Under the pieces are notes generated by a model. The model was given only the letters and a program-made list of their open reading frames with translations, was not told the origin of the DNA and did no database searches. Position numbers and translations under genes: made by a program. Below are positions 43,766 through 56,800 of a stretch of 64,000 nucleotides of DNA, piece after piece. The stretch is from Narthecium ossifragum. Taxonomy: Eukaryota; Streptophyta; Magnoliopsida; Dioscoreales; Nartheciaceae. Location: positions 16,557,987 through 16,621,986 of the forward strand of contig OY986964.1 of NCBI GenBank assembly GCA_963920575.1, given 5' to 3'. Within the stretch, counting starts at the first letter, position 1; each line of letters begins with the position of its first letter.

Positions 43766-44191
43766 GGAGAGCTCGGTTATCAAACTATCTTATAAACTAT
43801 CTTATAAGTATCTTATAAACTAATCTTATAATAATCTCATGGCTTCTGTTTATAAGGATGTATATACAAAGTTAACTTAGAAATATGATAAAAATATATA
43901 AAGTTAACTTAGGAAAATATACATGTAAAAAAATTAATAGAAGGGAAACGGTTGTAACCGTTATTGCTCCTTATAAGGTTGATGTCATAAAACCTCCTAA
44001 ATTTCTAATAATATCACAAAGCCTCCTGGAAACACAGTGGCAACTCATGTAAATATATCACCCCTTTCGTCCAATTAAGAGACTTAATCATGATAAGAGT
44101 ACATAATTAGTACCCCTTCCATCTGATTAGGACAAAAATTTAAAAAGTACATGCATATATCCATTATAGCTATAGATACTTAAGTAGTTTC

Positions 44192-44194
<3 letters not shown>

Positions 44195-44247
<53 letters not shown>
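44195..44247. repeat. (AT)n microsatellite, left of the Helitron dimer
   Basis: About 26 AT units. Together with 44658-44702 it looks like one AT tract split by the insertion at 44248-44657. Confidence 0.95.
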
Positions 44248-44250
<3 letters not shown>

Positions 44251-44453
44251 TCCTTATATAGGAGCATGGTTATAAGTTAACATTTTGTTGTCCTATTGGC
44301 ATCCTATGTGGCAGGGTTTATCCTATGTGCATGGCTGCTGATGTGGAGGGGGTAATAGTGGGGGAGGGGGGGTTAGGGGGGGTTAGTGGGGAGTTATGAG
44401 GGAGGTGAGGGGAGATGGTGGTTACCCTGCCATGTGGCAGGGGATAGGACTAG
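44248..44453 (+). mobile_element. Mini-Helitron, unit 1 of a head-to-tail dimer
   Basis: It starts TC after host A and ends CTAG before T. The 3' hairpin CCCTGCCATGTGGCAGGG (44425-44442, 8-bp stem) is followed by 11 nt including CTAG. It is 206 bp, non-coding, with a G-rich half (GGGGGAGGGGGGGTTAGG and similar). The junction to unit 2 is exactly CTAG|TC. Confidence 0.85.
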
Positions 44454-44656
44454 TCATTCTTATATAGGAGCATGGTTATAAGTTAACTTTTTGTTGTCCT
44501 ACTGGCATCCTATGTGGCATAGTTTATCATATGTGGTTGCTGATGCGTTGGGGGTAATAGTGAGGGAGGGGGGAAGTTAGGGGGGGTTAGTGGGGAGTTA
44601 TGAGGGAGGTGAGGGGAGATGGTGGTTACCATGTCATGTGGTAGGGGATAGGACTA

Positions 44657-44657
<1 letters not shown>
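44454..44657 (+). mobile_element. Mini-Helitron, unit 2 of a head-to-tail dimer
   Basis: This is 204 bp, about 90% like unit 1 by eye, with the same TC start and CTAG end, and the host AT tract resumes directly. The hairpin is weaker (TACCATGTCATGTGGTA), with changes in both arms that break part of the stem. Confidence 0.85.

Positions 44658-44702
<45 letters not shown>
44658..44702. repeat. (AT)n microsatellite, right of the Helitron dimer
   Basis: About 22 AT units (TATATA...), continuing the tract interrupted at 44248. Confidence 0.95.
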
Positions 44703-44706
<4 letters not shown>

Positions 44707-46195
44707 TTAAAAATTTTGTGCTTTTGTCAGAAATTTTATGCCATTGTTAGAAATTTAGGTGGTTTTGCGAGTATCTTTTCAGGGGATTCTATCAAGTTAA
44801 CCCTTGTTTAATTAGTGATATTTATTATTTTCATGAATTCAACATTTTCGGATAATTCTTACATATTAGGACTTATGAATCATTTAAGCTCACACATGAG
44901 ATATATGCTAAAATCTAATTTAAATAACAAAAATTACGTCCCTGTCCTTAAATCAGCTTAAGCTCTTGAGATAATTGATAGTTTATCTTTTGCCAACTTT
45001 CCTTTAGTAGTGCTAATATCGTGTAATGCTGGGAAGGAATTTGTATCTATGATTCATCTTTAGATTCTTAAGCATGCCAACAAGAAGGAGATGCCCCAAG
45101 AGGTCATCTAACCTAAGATAAGATATGACCGAATTAAAAAAATGGTCCTCCAAAATCCCAAGCATTCTCATATTTTATCGCTTGTGATCGTCCCACTATA
45201 GATATCTTGATGCTTTGCATAAATGAAAGGTGCAAGTAAAGAAGGGAAGGCGGCTAATCTTTTGGTGGAGGACTGCTTGCTGATACGTTAAACTAGCATA
45301 GCATGCCTAAAGATTAGATGCGACGACGTCACTTCTCTCCAGTCAAAAAGTTTGTACTCACATTTCTTTGCTGCTTGCCTAACGTCTACCTAACGGCTAA
45401 GACAAACCACAGTGGATTATTTTTAAAAACATTCGTCAAGATTCAAGGAACATTAGTTGAGTCCCTGCAAGACGCATCATAGTAGAGAGTGGAGTAATGA
45501 TGTCTCACTTTGAGGCGGATTGTGCTGAAATCATACTCCTTTAGCTGTGGAGACCTTGAAGAACAGGTGCTTGTGGCCGCTGGAGATGGAGGAATTAGTC
45601 AAAGAGATTTGGACGCAGTTTCTGTATTTTGATTCGATTCTAATTGTATATGCTCATAGGTCTGGGGACCTTCAACTTTGTGCTCAACTAATGTGGGAAA
45701 AAAATAGCATATGGGAGTGAAAAGTTTGGAACAAACAATCAAAACCAGCATCGAGACCTTCAAGTTCGCAAAAGTTGGGCTTTTAGAACCTTACTAGCCC
45801 ATCATCATTATCGCATGGCTGCCAGAATGGTGCTCAAATCCTTTTATGAGAGAGATTAAATCCTTTCATGAGAGAATCTTTCTTTGGATAAAGAAAAGAT
45901 CAACAATTCATTATGTAAAGATATCTTTTCAGCCCCTGCTCATGCAAAATTCTCCTTTGAAATGAAGTATTCACTTGTGGTACCAAGGGCTCTTTATGGA
46001 ATTCAATATATGCATAGGGTTTAAACTGCCATAAACAAATCATTTATCTGCAGCAGCAACTCAGTTCTTCTCAAAATGCCAAAAAATTTCAGTAGGGATG
46101 CATCTAAAGCTCGAAATTGGATTTTCATACCTCAAATTGCAAGAACTGATGGTGTCAATCAGATCATGCGAACCACAAGAATTACCAAAAAGAAA
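44703..46195. other. Intergenic region without recognised features
   Basis: AT-rich, with no supported gene, RNA or repeat. The last ~100 bp should hold the 3' UTR of the PYG7-like gene (minus strand). Confidence 0.5.
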
Positions 46196-49100
46196 CTATG
46201 ACCGATCCTCGGATTTCAGTGAGACTCCTTTGTACAACTGGACACGTTCCCTCAGAGTATCTCTTCGAGGCCGGGCGATCTTATTGTTTGGATCAAAAAG
46301 AAGGACTTCCTCAAATGCTTTTAGAGCTGCTCTGAGATCTTTCTTCTTCTCGTAGGCATCACCAAGGTTGTTCCAGGCTGTCACATAGCCAGGTTGAAGC
46401 TTCACAGCTTTCTCAAATTGTTGGATTCCCTTGTCTAGTTTGTTGTCTCTAACGTAGCTGACTCCAAGTGCGTTATACACCTGATCCAAATTTACAGTTT
46501 CTCAGAGCAGCTGGAATAGGAAAAAAGCAGACGAACATATAGAACGTAACTGAGAAGACGACGAAGAATTAGTGTGCTAATTAATGCATATACACTGGAG
46601 AGAAGCTTCACATGTCAAACAGGAAACCCCCAAATTTCGTAGGTTGAAAAGATATTAGAAGAAAGAGTATAGCCATTGCAAAACTTTATATTTTTCTGAT
46701 TTTTTGGTGGTTGAGCAAAAAGATGTTGACATGATCTGATCAGGCTTAAGGCCTAGAAACCTGAAAACCAAGTCTGGTCAAATACTGGTACTTACACATG
46801 ATCAAAGCCGATTGGCATCCCCACTTACAGTGTGTAGAATGAAAACTATATCTGCTAACACCTGCAGGGTGAGCAAAACCGAACCGGAACCGAAAAACCG
46901 AACCGAACCGGAACCGAAAAACCGAACCGAACAACTTCGGTCCATTCGGTTCGGTTCTTCGGTTCATTCGATTCGGTTCTTTAACTTTAAAAATTTCGGT
47001 TATTTGGTTCAGTTCGGTTCTTCATTATAAATTTCGATTAGAACCGAAAAACTAAACTTTTTAGTAAAATAATTATTTTTTATTTTATATACTACATAAG
47101 TACACGTATGGTTTGGTTCAGTTATATTCGGTTCGATTTTTACATAAATTCGGTTCGGTTCGGTTTTCAAAATTTTGGACCGAATTAGTTCGGTTCGGTT
47201 CGTTTTTGACATATAATTCGGTTCGGTTGGGTTCTCAAAATTCTGGATCGAAAAAAGTTCAGTTCTTCGGTTATGGATAGAAAACCGAACCGAAAACCGA
47301 ATGCTCATCCCTAAACACCTGCCACTGACAATTCTTTAATTTCAGTCTCCCATCCAAGTGAATCTATAGCATATCCTGAAAATGAATGTGCCTGCCCTGA
47401 TTCCCTGGTGCAAAGTGCAAACTCTTTATGGATTCCATCAACATCCTTCAAACCATATTCTCTCTTGTGAAATGCACCCCTTTGATTGCCAATCACCACA
47501 TTCATCGAGTTACAAGAATAAACTAAGTCACTGTATTGCAGCTGCTAAAGAAAACATTTAACATACTTCCATGCGCTCTCAAGCATATAATAACATTAAA
47601 AGGTCTCGCATTGATACATGCTAAATCCAATAAGGTCAGGTTTCCCCAACTGGACTGGGTCTCGATCAAGCTGGATCACCCTAGCCTTGGGAGGGTCCCA
47701 TTTGGGGCAGGCTAGTGGGGGTCCACTAGCTAGCCGCCTTCCTATCCAGTCTAGCCTAGTTTATCATTTCCTAGTTTAGTTTATTTCCTTGTATTAGAAC
47801 TTTCCTAATTTGATTAGTTGGGTCGAGTTTGACTCCCCTTAGGATTCTTCTTTCTTATAGTTTGATTGCCTATATAAAGGCCCTAATTAATGAGAAAAGG
47901 TATCACGTTATTGGCAGAGTCCTCTAGTGCGATCAAGGCTTAGCTTTCCACGTGGAGTTGTTCAAAGATGGGTGTTCTTCCTCGAAGAGCTCCCTTAAGT
48001 AATCTTCCCTGATGTTCTCTCACCCTCTCTCTCACCCATATCCCAACCACCACCACCTAGCCTTCATCCGCCACCCCACACCGCCAACCCACCTCCAAGC
48101 AACCCTAGGTGGTGGCCACCACCCAAGCCATTGCGCTTGCCTCCCTAACCTAGGGTTGGCCTTGCCTAACCCTAGGACGCCCAAGCTAGGGTTTCTCTAG
48201 CCTATTCCAGGACTCCCTAGTTGGACTTCCTTTAGGACTCCCCTTCCATCCTCGAACCCACATTTAATCCTATCACTCTAATCATAGTAACTTCCCTCCT
48301 TCTAATCTTAGTCTTAAAAACCTACTTCCTCCTCAGCCAATCAAATGCCTTGGATTGACCTTGCCTTCTAGGGTCTGAGCCCTTAGATCTAGCCTACTAA
48401 ATCCACTCCAACCCAAGCCTATCCCTATCCCTAACTCCCTCTACCCTAGCATACATACTATTGCCTTGGATTGATATATGTGATTGATCAGAACCCTTGG
48501 ATCGGAGCTCGATCGGGAAAGATCGAGTCGGACGGCCGACATTGATTTCAAATCTCCATAAATACCCCCCTTACCCTACTCTCTCTCTTCTTCTTCTTTC
48601 TTTCTCTCTTTCTCTCCCTTGTTGGCTGCCGGATTGAAGGCTTGACTACGGGTTTTCAAGCCAAGTTCGGTACGATCAGTGTTGTGGGATTGGTAGAGGA
48701 TCGGCCCAGCTATATATGTAGGTGTTTCTACCCTAATTGTGTGATTATGTTTGCTTAGGATCGCTTTCTGGATGTTTTAATATAGAAATACATGTTAGAA
48801 TGTGTTGTAAGTTTGTACTCTAGTGTAATCGACGTTTTAGGAACATCTGGATGTTCCGGTTTTGCGTTTCTTCGGTCGGTTTGGTTTCTATCGCCGATTT
48901 TATCGATTTTTCGGTTGAATTAAACAAGATGTGAAAATTACCGTTAGAACCTCGAATTCTTGGCACCATTAGATTCCTCACCTTCAATTATACCACCATG
49001 TGAAGTTTCATCGTTTTTTGACAAGTTTTGGTAGATCGAATCCAAGAAATTAAATACACGGCACTGTTCGCGGAGTTTGTTCACCTAGGCTCCACGGTCG

Positions 49101-52100
49101 ACGATCGCATAGACCGTGAGCTTTAGATGCGCAAAATAGCTTCTCAAGGTTGATGCATGGATCAACCATCATTGCTCACCCAGGCATCACGATCGACCGT
49201 TGTATAAACCGTGAGCTTCTGTTGTCAAAATAGCTTCTCAGGGTCGATGTTTGGATCGACCGTTAATGTGCATTATCCCACCTCACGGTCGACCGTCACA
49301 TCGACCGCCACCCTTTAAATAGTGATTTCCGTGATTCTTTTGGTTGGGTTCTTTCATGATAGATAGCTAATGATGCTAGAAAGCATTCATGCTATTTATA
49401 CTGGATTTTCGAAGGATTTATCGATTGTTTTGAACATGATTCGACCGTAAATGTACGTTATGTGATTTTTCCTTCAATCGTGTAACTTCTCGTATTCTGG
49501 TTATTTAAATGCTTAATCGTTGTATTGTTAAGCTGTTATTTGTTGGATAACTATAGACTCCTACCTTGTTGTGTGCCGGTGTTGCGCCGAGGGCTATTGT
49601 ATAACGGCATTGTAATGCCGATTTTTGTTTAAGAATCAGGTTTGATTCTTAATCATATTATAGCTTAACTATTGAACCTCTATTGTTGATATGGCATATA
49701 ATGACACCTAGGCTAGAATCTTATATATGTGCATGCATTGTATGCTTTAGAGGTATTCAAGGTTAGGCGTGGGTGATGGGTTAGTCGCCGATCCAAGAGC
49801 TCAGGCAGCTCGGATCTAACTTTAGGACCGAGGCTGGATAGTAAGGTTTAGGACGTGAATTGTTATGCTAATATTGTTTTATCGAGATTGTTGTCTAGTT
49901 GGCTATACATACTCTGTTGATTGAGGTTTGTAAGTCGTGTCGCTTCTCCAAGGCCAATTGCTAACGATGGTTGTCGATGCACTTGACGTGTGACCCAGGC
50001 AGTGGTTTCCTATTGGGTAAGGGTGTTCCTACCTCAGTTCTGGTTTCTGTCAATCCCAGCGTGATGGTGTCAATCCCAGCGTGGTTGGTTAAGAGAGGTA
50101 GGATCCCTTGATAATTGATAGGGTTGTAGGGCTCCTTGGCATCATTTAGACTTAGGTGGAGAAACGACACTCTTGTTCTCTTCTTTCTTTTTCAGTGTGA
50201 CGTAGAGTAGAACCCTACTGAGCTTATCGCTCACTCCTACCCGGGATGTGTTTTGTAGGTGTAGGCGCTAGCTCTTCTTCTATACCACAAGCAGGAGAGA
50301 CTTTTGGTGGCACGTCGACCTCTGGAGATGTCTGAGGAGTTAGCATCCAGTTTATCCTAATAGATTATATTAAATGTATAATTTCCCTCTTTGAGAATTT
50401 TTTATATCTATGTATACTATGTTTGATTGAGAATCAATTTTGTATCAGTAAACGTCGTATCATATCCATATGTATAAATTGAATTTGTGAACATCTGTAG
50501 AATGTTAAAATTACAGTTTACACCCCATATATAATTGTTCAAATTAGTTGTAATATTCGTCATATAATTGTGCAAGAATTGAAATGAACGGGTTTAAATC
50601 TCTCACGCTCCGATTCGGATGGGTTTTCTGAGTCGGGGTGAGACACATAAGAATTTTACTCAACAACCAAACAAATATCAAACATAAGAAGTAGAAAGTA
50701 AAAGGCAAACTACGTTACTTATAACATGAATGTTAAGAATTGAGAGGGGTACAAATTCTGACCTGTGCTAGATCCTGGTCATCTCTATCCCAATTTTCAA
50801 TTGCCTGTGACAGATACTTGGTAGCTGCTGGGTAAAACTTTCTTCTTAGCATAACAGCACCAAGCTCAAAATACCCCGTTGCACTGGCATCACCACTTCG
50901 AACCTGCTCCTGAAGAGCCAAGTTGGCAATACAAACGAATTAGGATGTGACCGACTATGTAGTATGCATATGAGAAAAGTAATGGAATGAACTAAAATCG
51001 AGGCAAAAAAGGTTTGCCGTGTTGTAGATAAATTGTTTTCATCTTGGTCCAGATGGTATTAGATGAAATGAAGTTGATGTCAAATCAGAGTTTGGCATTA
51101 GAGAAAATGAAATCCAGAACTCTCGAAATCAAAACACTCTTGGAGCTGCGCCACCAAGAACTTGCCTTCTGATATTTAGCAAATACCATTCATGGAAAGT
51201 TATAACTATGCTTGGAGAAGCTTAGTCTTCTAGCTGAGGCCCACTACCGAAACCCAAACCAGGGGCCCCATGACTAGTAGAATCGATGCCACTATATTAA
51301 TATTATTTCACATTAGGTCAAATGGTAGAGATTCCAACAACAACAAAAGTTGGGTGTTGACCAATAGTAATGATCAGGTTATGAAGTCATGTATTCAAAC
51401 ATTCGAAATTATCTATTTGAATCAGGAAACTTTGCCAAATATTAACAGTACTCGTACAAAATAATCACTGCATCTCTACAATAGATACTATCTCGCTACT
51501 CTGGCTACTGTTACATTTAAGTGTTGCACTTTTCCTGTAGTATGTATCAAACCTCTGAAAAAATTCCATGGATTTAAAAAATCAGACAATGAACCCTCTT
51601 TCAACTTGAAAATAACAGTCGAAACATATAGAACTAAGGGCAAGAAAAATAATCGTAACCGATTGTTATTTTCAAGTCTCAACAAGTTTTCCGTCGAATA
51701 GTACCTTAAATATTGTTTCCTGTAGTATATGCTATACATTTGGTTTGTTTTTATTCGGAAATGCACTAATTGCTTGACCTCTTCTTTTCAGCTTTAGCAT
51801 GCCAGATACAGCAGTGTTTATTCTTTCATATATGAAGAAAACATCATAAATAACAAAGCAGTTACCTGTAATTCCTTAGCAGAGAGATCCAGCTCTCGAC
51901 GAACCAGAACTTGACGAACAACAAAGAAACTCCCTGCCCCAAGAAGTCCTAATAAGATGAGCAAGTAAGAGAGCTGAATTCCCAGCTCAAACAGCTCCCC
52001 AGTTTCATAAACCATGTTTATTCTCACTCCATCGCTTGACTGTGCTACTTGAGCAAAGCTCAACCATGCAGTGATTCCACATGAAAGTGCACACAACTGT

Positions 52101-53399
52101 GGCAACAATCTCTTGGCCACTTTCACATTCCTATTGAGAACTAGACCTTCTAAAACCTCTGCAGCAATAGATGATATTTAAAACAGATGGCTTTCTTATG
52201 TCAACCTGAAAAAAGGGACTCTCCATACTGTTGAAAGAGAAAGGGCATAGGAAGAAAAGCAGACAATGAAACACTAAAACACATAGATGCTAAAATCTGC
52301 CAAAAAGCCATGGAAGATAGAAAATGAACTCTTATATCAACTTTCTCCTAACCCAAGTTAACATTCATCAGAAGGTGCAGCTACAATGATAATTCCTTTG
52401 TACAAACTTAACAAGACACTAGCCTCTGGCTATTTGAGGTTGATAGATAAGAATATCTAAGAATGAGTTATCGTAAAATTTCTAATATAAACATAGCTTC
52501 AAGAGAAAGGAAGGGACGTAGCTTGCAATTAAAGAGAAAACAAAATGCTTTTTGAGTGACTCCCTTCTCAAGCATATTATGCATTAAACTATAAGCACAA
52601 AAGATTCATAGGGCCTTCTAGATTCATATCATATTACCTCTGTGGCACTTCTTAGATAATGGAAGAGACATTTTAGATCCTTTTAAAATTAAGTGGTATA
52701 TAAACCACATGACAAAAAGAATCCTATCAACCTGATTTTCAGAAAGCCAAGCACACAAAAGACTTGATGTTTAGTGACAGATTTAATACAGATACCATGG
52801 TTGTGAAGGAGCCAACATAACAAGCATCCACCGACGTGTCACTTACCTTCTTTAGTCCTCCAGATTAATCTCTTCATCATCATTCTCCTCCCATCCAAAA
52901 TCTGTGTTTTTCATCAGCCAAAGTACAAAAATGATGTTAATAAACGTAATTTTTAATCGTCTTTCACTACATTATACAGGTATACACAATTTGTGCCGCT
53001 TATCTAAATGAATCGTGTAATCTACTAATCTACAACAGGCTTTCAAACGAGACACAATTGGGAAAAAAAAACATTTCGAAGAAAAACGATACATGAGCAG
53101 ACACAAATGACAGTTGTACGCCCATAATAACGAATTGCAGAGTGAAGAAATAGCGGGCTTAAAGATAGTGTCATCATGCTCGCATTCTTATGCTTAGACA
53201 CGACCCTCTTAGGTTCATTATCTCTCAAGATCAAAACTTTTTGACAACAACATAGATATACGACGTTCCATTCACTCACAGAGTTCGAAGAGGCGATTCT
53301 TGCTAGGATTGTGAGCGGGCGAGGAGAGAGACGAGGGCGACAGCAGCTGCTCGTTCGCGCGAGAGGAGCACTTGCATGGGAGAAGGTCAGGGAGGCCAT
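46196..53399 (-). CDS. PYG7: PYG7-like / Ycf37-type TPR protein, photosystem I assembly
   Basis: Five exons on the minus strand: 53399-53280, 52901-52847, 52158-51866, 50909-50763 and 46480-46196. All junctions carry GT/AG, and the sum is 900 nt, exactly 300 codons (299 aa). Residues 1-40 ([20 protein letters not shown]...) are Ser/Arg/Pro-rich with few acids, like a chloroplast transit peptide. A transmembrane pair follows: [19 protein letters not shown] and [20 protein letters not shown]. Then come tetratricopeptide repeats: [60 protein letters not shown] and the end [13 protein letters not shown]. In Arabidopsis PYG7 and cyanobacterial Ycf37 this thylakoid protein helps assemble photosystem I. 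The identity comes from motif memory; intactness is seen directly. Intron 4 (4.28 kb) holds a hAT element and a truncated LTR. Exon 1 is the least certain part, but its phase fits. Confidence 0.92.
46865..47312. mobile_element. hAT-type MITE with 8-bp target duplication, in PYG7 intron 4
   Basis: It starts CAGGGTGAGCAAAACCGAAC and ends, on the minus strand, TAGGGATGAGCATTCGGTTT. AACACCTG is present on both sides (46857-46864 and 47313-47320). Both arms consist mainly of AACCGAACCG/CGGTTCGGTT repeats, which mirror each other. It is 448 bp and non-coding. Confidence 0.95.
47640..48465 (+). other. Intron segment with promoter-like sequence, possible old LTR piece
   Basis: A TATATAAA box (47871-47878) is followed by sequence resembling a retrotransposon leader, then C-rich CCACC/ACCCTA stretches. 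No ends, primer site or coding sequence were found, so it is only a candidate. Confidence 0.35.
48466..50645 (+). mobile_element. Family A LTR, 5'-truncated, in PYG7 intron 4 (antisense to the gene)
   Basis: From TTGGATTGATATATGTGATT onwards it follows the LTR at 510-2902, including the CT-rich leader, the GTCGACCGT array (49090-49310), GGGCTATTGTATAAC (about 49590) and the terminal GGATGGGTTTTCTGAGTCGG to GAGACA. The first ~180 bp of the LTR are missing and no target duplication was found. Confidence 0.88.
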
Positions 53400-53835
53400 G
53401 AGGCAGCGCGGTCCGAGATCTCGAATGGGGCTGTAGAATCCCGGTGCTATCAGGGTTGGACGAGACCGTGGTGGATTGGAGCCGAGGAAGCCATGGCGGC
53501 CTCTGCTCTTTCTCGCGCGGTGGTGGGTTTGCTGGTGTGGATAACGGGTTAGCTTGCTTGGAGTATAATTTCCATCGGACCGATATATTGCGGTTAGAGC
53601 AATGCATCGTGATTTGGAACGCATTTCTTGGGCGCACCGGCGATTGCATTAGAGGGTCAGGATCCAATCAGCGAATTAGGCAACGAGCGATATTAGCCGT
53701 AAGATTGAAATCCAACGGTCATTCTTTTCATCACTCTCCTAGCTCCTCGCTTCTCTCTTTATTCTATACTTCGAACTGCAAGCAAAAACCCCTCCCCCTC
53801 CGCCCAAACCTCCTATCCTCTCTCTCTATCTCGCA
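53400..53835. promoter_or_regulatory. Shared divergent promoter region
   Basis: Only 436 bp separate the two start codons, which point away from each other (53399 minus, 53836 plus). The interval must hold both 5' UTRs and promoters unless untranslated exons lie elsewhere. It is CpG-rich near both genes. A CT-rich stretch (53740-53835) leads into the plus-strand start. No clear TATA box was seen for either gene. Confidence 0.65.
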
Positions 53836-56800
53836 ATGCCTGAAGCCAAGGCTGCCAATCCTGTGAAGGAGGAAGAGCCCAAAGAGAGCTACGACGAGGA
53901 CGATCGCCTTATAGCCCTCGCCAAGTCGAAGAAGAGAAGCACGTCGAACTCATCCAAGCCGAAGACGGAAGAGCTGGACGGAGACGACGACGAGAAGCCC
54001 ATCAAGGTGACTTTTTGGTCCCTCTCCACATTGAGTTTTTGGGTTTATCCCCTTTTCTTCAGTTTATCTTTGATGGGTTGTTCTTAATGTTGGGAGGGAT
54101 TGATTAGAGAGAGAAGAAGGGAGCTGGGAAGAGCGATGCCAAGATTTGCAATGTGAAGAAAGAGGAGGTCGATGGAGAGGACGACGAGAAGCCCTTGAAG
54201 GTTTCTCTTTGCTCCCTTTTCTTGGGATTTATACTCATTCTCTTGCGTATATCTTTGATGGGTTCTTTTAATGTTTGGTTATAATTGACTAGAGAGTGAA
54301 GAAAGGAGGGAAGAGTAGTACAAGCCCTTCCGCGGTGAAGAAGGAAGAGTTCGACGATTTGGAACCTCTGGTATATTCCTGATGTAGATTTTGTTTTTTC
54401 TTTTTGCCCATTTTTTTGGTTTTTTGTTGATTTCTTGCTTTATGAAATAATCAAGGTGAATACAGCGACGAACAAAACACTGAAGAGCAATGTGAAGCCT
54501 TCTAAGCTGAAGAAAGAAGAGGCTGAGGATTCGGACAAGGAAGAAGAGGTTTTCTGATTAATATTCTTTTTTCATTTGTGGTTTTCGGTTTTTTAGATTC
54601 ACAATTGCCTTCCTTGGATACATCATTTCATATTTGAGCTTTGTTCCTGGCGCAATTGATCAGAAAACTAAGAAGAGAAATAAGAAAGTGGCTGGAGAGG
54701 TGGGAAAGGTTGGGCAGGTGCTGGGGAAGGAGAAGAGGGAGAGGAAAATGTACGAATTGCCAGGACAGAAGCATGACCCTCCAGAAAAAGTACAAGTTCC
54801 TGCTTTTGCATTTTCTATGCTGTGCAAAAGTTTTTACGTTGTTCTTTTACGATGGCCTACTTGTGCTCTACTTTTTTGGTTGCAGAGAGATCCATTGAGG
54901 ATTTTCTATGAAACGTTGTACGAGCAGGTGCCCAACAGTGAAATGGCTGCGATTTGGTAAGATATTGCGTTTTTCTTGCTGTGGCTTTAACTTTTGCTTT
55001 GTCGATGATATTGCTCTTATATTGAATAAGGTATGTGGCTAGGTTCATGATTGAGCTGTACAGATAAGCCATAGCCATTTTCAGATAATAATGGTCTTCA
55101 GTGTGGCATTCTTGATTCTATATACCTTCTTTACCTAGACTTTGATCTGTGACCAGTGCAAATTTATATACTAAATGTTTTTGAGGTCCAAACCTAGGAG
55201 CATTTCTTTTGCTCTAATGGTACAGATTCCACAAAGATTGTAGCCTATAAAATATGAAGTTTAAGTCACAGAGTTTATATGCAACAATAAGTTACAGCTA
55301 AGCAAACTCTCAACTTTGTAATAACCATCATAAACATGGTGTTTAGTATGCCAGTGAATCTCTTGCAGGCCTCCTGGCATTATCTATTTCTCTAAATGAT
55401 TACCTTTCTATTCGTAAACTGATGTTCATTAGGATGTGAGAACTCAATAATTGTAGTTTTTAGTGGTTCCGTGGACTTGAACTAACTCTGGATCTGGATT
55501 ACATTTTAAGGTGTTAGACTGTGTTTTTACATGACCATGTTTGACATTACCATCTTCTGCCACCTATCTCTGTGGTCAGAAGTTAAAAATGATGACCCAT
55601 GACTTGGTAATAAAATTTATTAGGTCACAAGAGATTGTATTTGTATACATATGAGTTATGTATCAACTGGTATAGTCATTCATAAGATCATCTTGTTCCC
55701 ATCTTATTAAGCTTTTATGTGTGTATCCTTTTATTAGGTTTTGTAACTCATCAATGATTTCTGAGCTTGTTATGATGTATTTCTACATTAGTTAGGAATA
55801 TAGGTTCAATAGGCATTGAAAACATATTTTGTGGCAAAATCTTCTCATGGCCATTCCTATCACTGGGGAAAAGTATGACATCCTCTAGAGATTTTTATAC
55901 TGAATCTTCCCTATCCTTAATTTTAGGCACATGGCTAGATAGTCGCGAAGTAGTCATGTGATACACTCTCACCGTTAAGCCTGTTCAAGTACATTATGTG
56001 GCAGTTTATGGATTCTTTAATGATTTTAATTTTCTCTACCTGGAGGAAAGCTGAACTAACTAGTTTAATGGGACTTTTTGCGTATATTCTTCCACTTAGA
56101 TAACTTAAAATCCAGTGCTTATATGAGCATTTTAGTTATTGTATTAGATCTTTGAGAAAAGATCTGCTGATAAACAGCAGATGCACAGGTATCCCAAATC
56201 CCTCTTCATGCTTATACCCAGGCATCTCTAGTTAGATATGGAGTCTGGGAAATTATACAAACCTATGTAACCCATGTATGTTGCCTCGGAGCTGGATTGT
56301 ATGGGAAGAGTATCTTTTTATAATATGTCTGGTTTAGATGCACTCACCATTAGTAACTTTTATTTTAGCAGCTGTATATGTCACTGTGTATCGTCTAAGC
56401 CTTCACATCATTTCTTTTTGTCGTCGATTTAAATTTTATGGTAGCAAATTGATCCTTGGTAGTACCCATGATTGTCAAAGTTCCGTGATGCCAATGTAGC
56501 ACTTTATTAGCTTCCCATTCCTTACCCAAACATGATGTACTCTCATGGATCTAAAAAATGCTAGGCGCTAGTCAGGCGGAAGCCCGGGGACTAGCGCCTA
56601 GAGGACTAGTTGGACGCCTAGGCGGGGACTAGGCGGTTTTATTTTTTTAATTTGAATTTAATTTTTATTACATATAATTATATAAATAAAAATATAAAGC
56701 TTAAATAGCAACACTATTCATTTTAAAGTTTTGATTCTAGCAACTTTCAAGCCTATGCCTCAAATTCTTCTTCTCCATATCTCTCTAGTACTCCCAGCTC

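Noticed and set aside
46740..47308. Open frames rich in Arg/Phe/Glu/Pro/Asn within the PYG7 intron
   Set aside because: They derive from CGGTTCGGTT repeats of the hAT MITE at 46865-47312.
53043..53667. Long minus-strand frames starting upstream of 53399
   Set aside because: Only the part from the ATG at 53399 to the donor at 53280 fits the PYG7-like model. The upstream extensions are in the shared promoter or in other frames.
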